The notes beneath the pieces were generated by a model. That model had not been told where the DNA came from. It saw only the letters and a program-made list of their open reading frames with translations, and made no database searches. Shown piece by piece: positions 63,509-64,000 of a stretch of DNA of 64,000 nt. Origin of the DNA: Saccharomycopsis fibuligera x Saccharomycopsis cf. fibuligera (taxonomy: Eukaryota > Ascomycota > Saccharomycetes > Ascoideales > Saccharomycopsidaceae); NCBI GenBank assembly GCA_001936135.1, contig CP012820.1:310001-374000 (forward strand). The letters run 5' to 3'. The first letter of the stretch is position 1. Each line of letters starts with the position of its first letter. A program made the translations under genes and the position numbers.

Positions 63509-64000
63509 ACAGTGGCAATTGTTCCCAGCCTCAACATGCAGCCCCGCGACGCATTTCTCATGATCTGGCGGAGAGCCTGCAATAGCAGCGAAACCATATA
63601 GCCTACAGCTTACGGCTTTGGCGTGCGGCCTCTGGGTTATGGTCTGCGGCTAGCGCGTCCCACCACACACACAGTCTGTCTGTCTTCTCTCTCTCTCCCG
63701 CGCTTCGGCCTGCAGCGGCCGGCAGTGACAGCTGCAGCCTGCTTGCTTCTTGCTCTCCGGAGACTTCAGATCTTCCCGTCTTGACATCATCAGTGCCTCG
63801 AGGTGGAAAGTGTACATTTGCCAGATGTGAGCGCCGGCTGGTCACGGAAACCTCCACCAGCGCTAAAATCTAAAGTGCAGAAGCCAAAACAATAGCACTT
63901 GCCCTGGGGTAGCAGCGGCTCCACAGTAGGCTGCTTCTCGGTACTGCAGTTTCCCTCGCGACAGCAAGTCGACAAGGCGACCGTAATCAGTTGGGCCTCT

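Larger units (their letters stand above)
62118..64000. other. GC-rich gene-free island C, right edge
   Basis: 1.9 kb of strongly GC-rich DNA to the window edge. Several open frames (62730-63263, 62863-63294, 62975-63601 plus; 62846-63256 minus) overlap in different phases and show no domain, so they are not called as genes. It contains an 11-bp array, a 20-bp array and a perfect 36-bp palindrome. A gene could begin just beyond the edge. Confidence 0.5.

Noticed and set aside
62730-63601. 177-, 143- and 208-aa plus frames and a 136-aa minus frame in island C
   Set aside because: Overlapping frames in stop-poor GC-rich DNA; they run through tandem repeats and the palindrome; no domains.

Overview
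The window is a chromosome segment of a budding yeast (Saccharomycotina), most likely from the CUG-Ser (CTG) clade near Candida and Lodderomyces. The evidence is compact and mostly intron-less yeast genes, a SAR1 gene whose tiny first exon encodes the Candida-type N-terminus MWILNWFQD, a yapsin resembling Candida SAP9, a DDR48-type SYGSS-repeat protein, and near absence of in-frame CTG codons even in GC-rich genes. I read 22 protein genes that look whole, one small cell-wall-type ORF with a damaged start, and one tRNA-Val(AAC).

Layout. 1-8 kb: a small GPI-type protein with a stop just after its best ATG, an unknown 188-aa protein, a DET1-type histidine phosphatase (-) and a secreted GH17 glucanase (-). 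8-16.4 kb: splicing factor HSH155 (+), tRNA-Val (-), two faint LTR-like relics (one before HSH155, one beyond the tRNA), and a large protein with a mitochondrial presequence (+). 17-19.3 kb: GPI-anchored yapsin (-). 21-30 kb, a dense block: mitochondrial ribosome-rescue hydrolase PTH4 (+), RQT4 (-), a SET-domain lysine methyltransferase (-), SAR1 with one intron (-), ribosomal protein uL1 (-) and U2A' homologue LEA1 (+). 31-41.6 kb: an unknown secreted Ser/Asn-rich protein (-), two Pho80/PCL-type cyclins (33.5 kb - and 40.2 kb +) and between them a palmitoyl-protein thioesterase (-). 42.9-49.1 kb: a 2057-aa ECM5-type JmjN/ARID/JmjC/PHD protein (-) whose JmjC has lost both iron-binding histidines. 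49.1-54.1 kb: a 5-kb gene desert. 54-62 kb: DDR48 (+), SelO-type FMP40 (+), a mitochondrial CDF metal transporter (+) and pyridoxal kinase (-). 62.1-64 kb: GC-rich gene-free DNA with a perfect 36-bp palindrome.

How the genes relate. Most are ordinary housekeeping genes not linked in one pathway. Loose themes are the U2 snRNP (HSH155, LEA1), ribosome function and rescue (uL1, RQT4, PTH4), the cell wall and surface (GH17, yapsin, GPI protein), mitochondria (PTH4, FMP40, CDF transporter, the 974-aa protein) and phosphate-type cyclin control (two PCL cyclins, with two CACGTG sites in the promoter shared by one of them and the thioesterase). I found no convincing new multi-gene system. The strongest unexplained signals are non-coding: GC-rich islands between AT-rich genes, carrying palindromes, hairpins and short tandem arrays, and the 5-kb desert with a helically phased decamer array.
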